This document shows, one piece after another, positions 60,110 to 64,000 of a DNA stretch of 64,000 bases; position 1 is the stretch's first letter; every line of letters begins with the position of its first letter. The stretch is from contig OY856409.1 in the NCBI GenBank assembly GCA_963693085.1, positions 526,217,303-526,281,302 of the forward strand, given 5' to 3'. The notes beneath the pieces are model-generated. The model saw only the letters and a program-made list of their open reading frames with translations, ran no database searches and had not been told where the DNA came from. The position numbers and the translations under genes are program-made. The stretch comes from Alisma plantago-aquatica (lineage: Eukaryota; Streptophyta; Magnoliopsida; Alismatales; Alismataceae).

Positions 60110-62165
60110 ATGGCTGAGCATTCTCCTGATGACTGTGATGATGATTACCGTGAGGGTGAGGACATCAATGCGCTGCCTCACAATGTAAGTTTTAAAAATA
60201 TATCATATATTTATATCTATATGTCCATTTATAGTTATATCTTGTAAATGTGTTTATTTTGTCAAATTTTAGGTTGATGATGCACATGTACCATCTGAAG
60301 CACTTGAGGCACTTGATCAACAGCACCAAAAAGTTGACAAGAGAAGGGGCATCACTATGATGAAGAAGTTAATAGTGCAAAAGGGCAATGGACCCAAACT
60401 TGCTGTGGATTTCGATAATGCAGGAAATGCATCTGGTGTGAATCACAATTCATTTGTTTCATATCTTGGGTATGTAGCCATTGCGGTTGTAAGATAGATT
60501 CTTGGCATAAAGTTCCTAAGGAGAAGAAAGACATAAAATGGAAGGATTTATGTGTGAGTTATTATTAATTTGCAATTCTATTTTGTAGATTACTAATTTG
60601 TTGGATACTAGTTAATAGAAATTCAATTTTGCAGAGTATATTTGAATTGGATCAAAAGTTGCATCGTAAATGCGTGATGCAACACTGTGGGAGAATCCTA
60701 AGGAACTATAGGACAAATCTCACCCGAGAATACATAAAAGAAGGTGACAAGAGGAAGAAGACAGCCACTGAACAATGGAACTTCCTGGACAAAGAAGAAT
60801 GGGATGTGTTTGTTGCTTCAAGACAAACTGATGAATTCAAGGTATTAGGCGTCAATCCCAATATCATTAATATATGTTGTATTCACCTATTCAAGATTAA
60901 CAGTTACTGTTACTAACCAAATCATTAATGTGCATACTAACTAGGCCCTCAGTGAGGCACAAAAATCAAGGCGTGCACTGAATGTGCATGACCACACAAT
61001 GGGTCCAAAGGGGTATGCAGGCATTCGCCAAAGACTACAGTCTGAGGCTACTACTCAGTCTGCTTCTACTCAGGAGTCCTCTACTATAGGTAGCACACCT
61101 ATGCCTCACCATGATGTCTGGATAGCTGGGAGGAAAAATAAGAAGGGAGAAATAAGGAAGCCCACAACTACTGAGGCGACTGTAAAAATGGTAAAATGCA
61201 ACTCTTACAGCAATCGTTCGAATATTGATTATTTGTGGTGTTTACTTAATTACAAATTTTTGTTTTGGCGATTAGTGGGAGCTACACGAGCTGAGGAAAC
61301 AAGGCAAGTTCATCCCTGAGGGCACAAGGGATGAATTGACAGTTGCTTTGGGTAACCCAGAGCATCCTGGACGTGTTAGGGCTGTAGGCGCTGGTGTGGG
61401 CATCAAAGATTTTTTTGGGCCATCCCAGTGCAAACATGTCCCAAAAGTGGGACTTTCACAAGAAGAGGTAACATATTCTTTCTTTATAATGTTACTGTAA
61501 AAGAGAATTCAATAATTAGAAGCTAATGTTTCTTTTATCCATGTATAGGTAGATAAGCTAGTTGATAGGAAACTCAAAGAAGCACTGAAAAAGTGGTAGG
61601 CATCTCAGACTGCCACTCAGCAGACAGTACCTATTATGGGATCCCGCTCTACTCCTACTGCAGAGGTTGGGAGTAATCTTGTAGACCCACCACCTAGTAC
61701 ATCCGATGTAAGTACTTTTTATGACATGGTAACTAGTTTTTTAATTTAAGATGATATGTTTTCAAGATGATATGTATATATGAAATTGTAGTCGTTTCAA
61801 AAAAAGATGATATGTATATATGTATATAACATTCTTTACACAAAAATTTGTAGGGGTTGAAGTCATGCCATCTAAAAAGCAAAGAATATGTCGTTGCAGA
61901 GGCGTCGACTTACCCATCCCTACCAGGGGAAATGTTTCACGGGTCTCCATTACCAGCTGGTTGGATTCGTGTGAGCCTGGTACATATATTCTCCAAGTGG
62001 ATGGATCTTCCATTGCCATATGCCCACCCAGATTGTGAAACGCTTGGTGAGGCAGAAGGTGGAGTGATATTGTGGCTAAAAGCGGATGTCCTCTTTACTG
62101 AAACTGTATGGTAAATTTACATTACGTTAAATTGTTAGTGTGTGTATATGATGTCAGTTGATCTG

Positions 62166-62228
<63 letters not shown>

Positions 62229-63588
62229 GTTAAAAAGAAGACACCCACAGCATCTAGGCCTCCACCTCCACCTCCTACATTACCCAGTTGGGTTCCACAT
62301 GACCTACATGTCCCGTTAGGTCCTAACTATAGGGGTATGGCAATATGGTTATACGAACATGATATAAATTGCCCTATAACTGTTTCTATAGATTCAGATG
62401 TTGCAGGTCAATCATACGAAAGCAACCTATTTATACAAGATATTTTGGAGTTGTTTCGATATGATTGGCTAAATACATCTGTGATAGAGCTATGGATAAG
62501 GTGAGATCTTCTTTATACATCCATATACCTTGTGTAGGATCTGGTGATCTGGTTTCTTATTTATTAATGCATGCATAATTAATACATATTTTGCAGCTAC
62601 TTAGATAAGATATGTGCAGATTTTGCATTCGAACATGTAGGATTTTTTATTCCATCTTTGATTAGTCTAGTAGCTAAAGACCCTCCATCAGTTCAAAAAT
62701 ACTACTGTGAGGCTTTTACAAATTTCACTCAAAATAAGAAGACGGTCATAATAGCTCCATTCAATGTAGAGTAAGTTTACTTTTCTTATTATAATTTGGA
62801 CTTAAGAAAATTACTTTTTTATTGTGGATTTTGAGTTATTAATTTTTAACTTTTTTACCTCTAGTGGTATGCATTGGGAGTTAATAGTTATTGTCCCCGA
62901 GACGTTCACTGTCTATTATCTAGATCCTAAGGAGAGTAAATTGAATTCAAAATATGGACACATAATTAAAATGACATTATTCCAGTGAGAAATATTTCAT
63001 TTCCATATCTGTTAACATATGTTATTACATTACTATTTAATTATGCAATGTAATGTGTTACATTAACATGTAGGGGTTTAGATGAGTTCAAAAAGGCTGG
63101 AGGAAAGGTCCCCACAAAAAAGAACCAACCAATAATTTGGAAGAATGTGAAAGTAAGTTCCCGACTGCAATATATGTATATATTATTTATGTGAACAATG
63201 CTTAATTAGTTGTATTTTTTAAAATTTTGTATGTTTGAATTTATAGTGTGCTACACAAGACAATGGATGGGCATGTGCATACAATGTGATGTGATTTATG
63301 CACATGATTATCAAATATGCCGCAGTGGACATCGATACTATTCCTGAGGTATTATATAGTCTCATTAGATAATATGAAATATATCAATCTTATTTATAGC
63401 TCAATAATTATATATATACATCACTCTCTTTACAGGTGTATAAAACTGACCACACTACTGGAAATTCCTTACCAGATGTACATGCTCCCTATACGATGGG
63501 AGAATTAAATGAAGTAAGAGAAGAATGGGCAACAACCATACAAGTAGTGGGGGTTTTAAAATATAATTGGGATGTTGATAGAGAATAA
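60110..63588 (+). pseudogene. Second CACTA gene: Transposase_24-like N-part fused to a Ulp1/C48 protease
   Basis: My splice model has exons 60110-60184, 60273-about 60552, 60635-60841, 60945-61191, 61276-61467, 61549-61707, 61854-62110, 62229-62500, 62597-62770, 62865-62984, 63074-63152, 63247-63348 and 63436-63588, nearly all with GT-AG ends and phases that join. Exons 2-5 give a basic TnpA-type region (KRRGITMMKK, IDSWHKVPKEKKD, RKCVMQHCGRILRNYRTNL, then LTVALGNPEHPGRVR). Exons 9-13 give the SUMO-protease-like core with H in GMHWELIV, D in YYLDP, and Q and C in QDNGWACAYNVM. A polyproline stretch lies in exon 8. Defects: a frameshift in exon 2 near 60490, TAG in exon 6 (61598-61600) and TGA in exon 12 (63292-63294) where Arg is expected. 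The protease role in CACTA movement is unknown to me. Confidence 0.8.
62170..62226. repeat. (TA)n microsatellite in an intron
   Basis: About 57 bp of TA repeat ending directly at the ACAG acceptor of exon 8. Expansion here could affect branch-point spacing. Confidence 0.9.
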
Positions 63589-64000
63589 TGACTAAAGAAT
63601 TATATTTTGTAAATGAATTTCTGAATTATAATATATGTGTGAATGTTTCTACATGTCTGGATGTTTCTACATGTGTCTGAGTGAAAATGAATGAAACTGT
63701 TGGTTGCTATATGACTGTTTCTACATGTGTGAATGTGAAAATGAATGGAACTATAGATTTCTAGCTACATGAATGTTTCTAAATGTGTGAAAATCAAATG
63801 GAACTATAGGTTGCTAAATGTGTGAATATTTTTGTTGTTAATTTTACAGGTTTGTGGCTTGTTGTTGGCTGATATCAATGGATGTCGTAAAACCTGTATT
63901 TCATAACTGAACTACAGGTTTCTCATCCTGCGACCAGCCACAGCAGGTCTGCAGACTGATAGAAAAAAAACATAAAATAGGCATCGGTTATTTGTATAAA
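63589..64000 (+). repeat. CACTA 3' UTR and start of 3' subterminal repeats
   Basis: Positions 63630-63835 hold a degenerate repeat of about 60 bp built on GAATGTTTCTACATGTGTGAATG. From about 63990 the GCATCGGTTATTTG text matches the 5' subterminal unit, so the terminal inverted repeat should lie a few hundred bases to the right of the window. Confidence 0.6.

Overview
The window looks like transposon-packed plant nuclear DNA. The evidence is AT-rich sequence, spliced CACTA transposase genes, Ty1/copia and Ty3/gypsy LTR retrotransposons primed by initiator-tRNA-Met, a plant-type LINE RNase H, and a hAT-type MITE. The species cannot be told from what is here. I see no intact host gene, tRNA or rRNA. 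Almost every base from 1138 to 17476 and from 30712 to 64000 belongs to a mobile element.

Left block (1-30 kb). A large inverted repeat (arms 1-317 and 909-1137, continuing at 17477) is split by a SIRE/Maximus-like copia element on the minus strand (1138-17476). That element keeps LTRs, PBS, PPT and a gag gene but has no pol. A second copia element on the plus strand (6402-15676) sits inside its gag gene. Downstream is a decayed coding stretch of unknown kind (about 17.56-19.26 kb). A probable solo or fragmentary gypsy LTR (about 20927-23836) follows. It carries a hAT MITE (22140-23300), which itself contains a second MITE with microsatellite arms. From 23.8 to 30.0 kb I recognise nothing securely. 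A LINE RNase H fragment lies at 30069-30711 on the minus strand.

Right block (30.7-64 kb). One CACTA (En/Spm) element starts at 30712 and runs off the right edge. In order it holds: a TIR and subterminal TCGGTT/AACCGA repeats; a GC-rich leader; two 316-318 bp repeat units, each folding into a roughly 100-bp-arm palindrome; a TNP2 transposase gene; and a second gene of about 13 exons joining a Transposase_24-like region to a Ulp1/C48 cysteine protease. Two gypsy elements have inserted into it. A chromodomain (Tekay/Del-like) element on the minus strand (31020-43906, TSD ATATG) lies in the subterminal region. A degenerate, large-LTR element (46622-57804, TSD CTAAA) lies in the TNP2 coding region. 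Removing the second one rejoins the TNP2 frame exactly.

How it fits together. The genes served transposition: gag-pol for the retroelements, TNP2 plus TnpA/Ulp1 for the CACTA. All are now broken by stops, frameshifts, lost catalytic residues or later insertions. The most interesting non-coding signals are arrays of short palindromic motifs inside the LTRs of four unrelated retroelements, one of them with apparently covarying stems, and the duplicated long palindromes immediately upstream of the TNP2 start.
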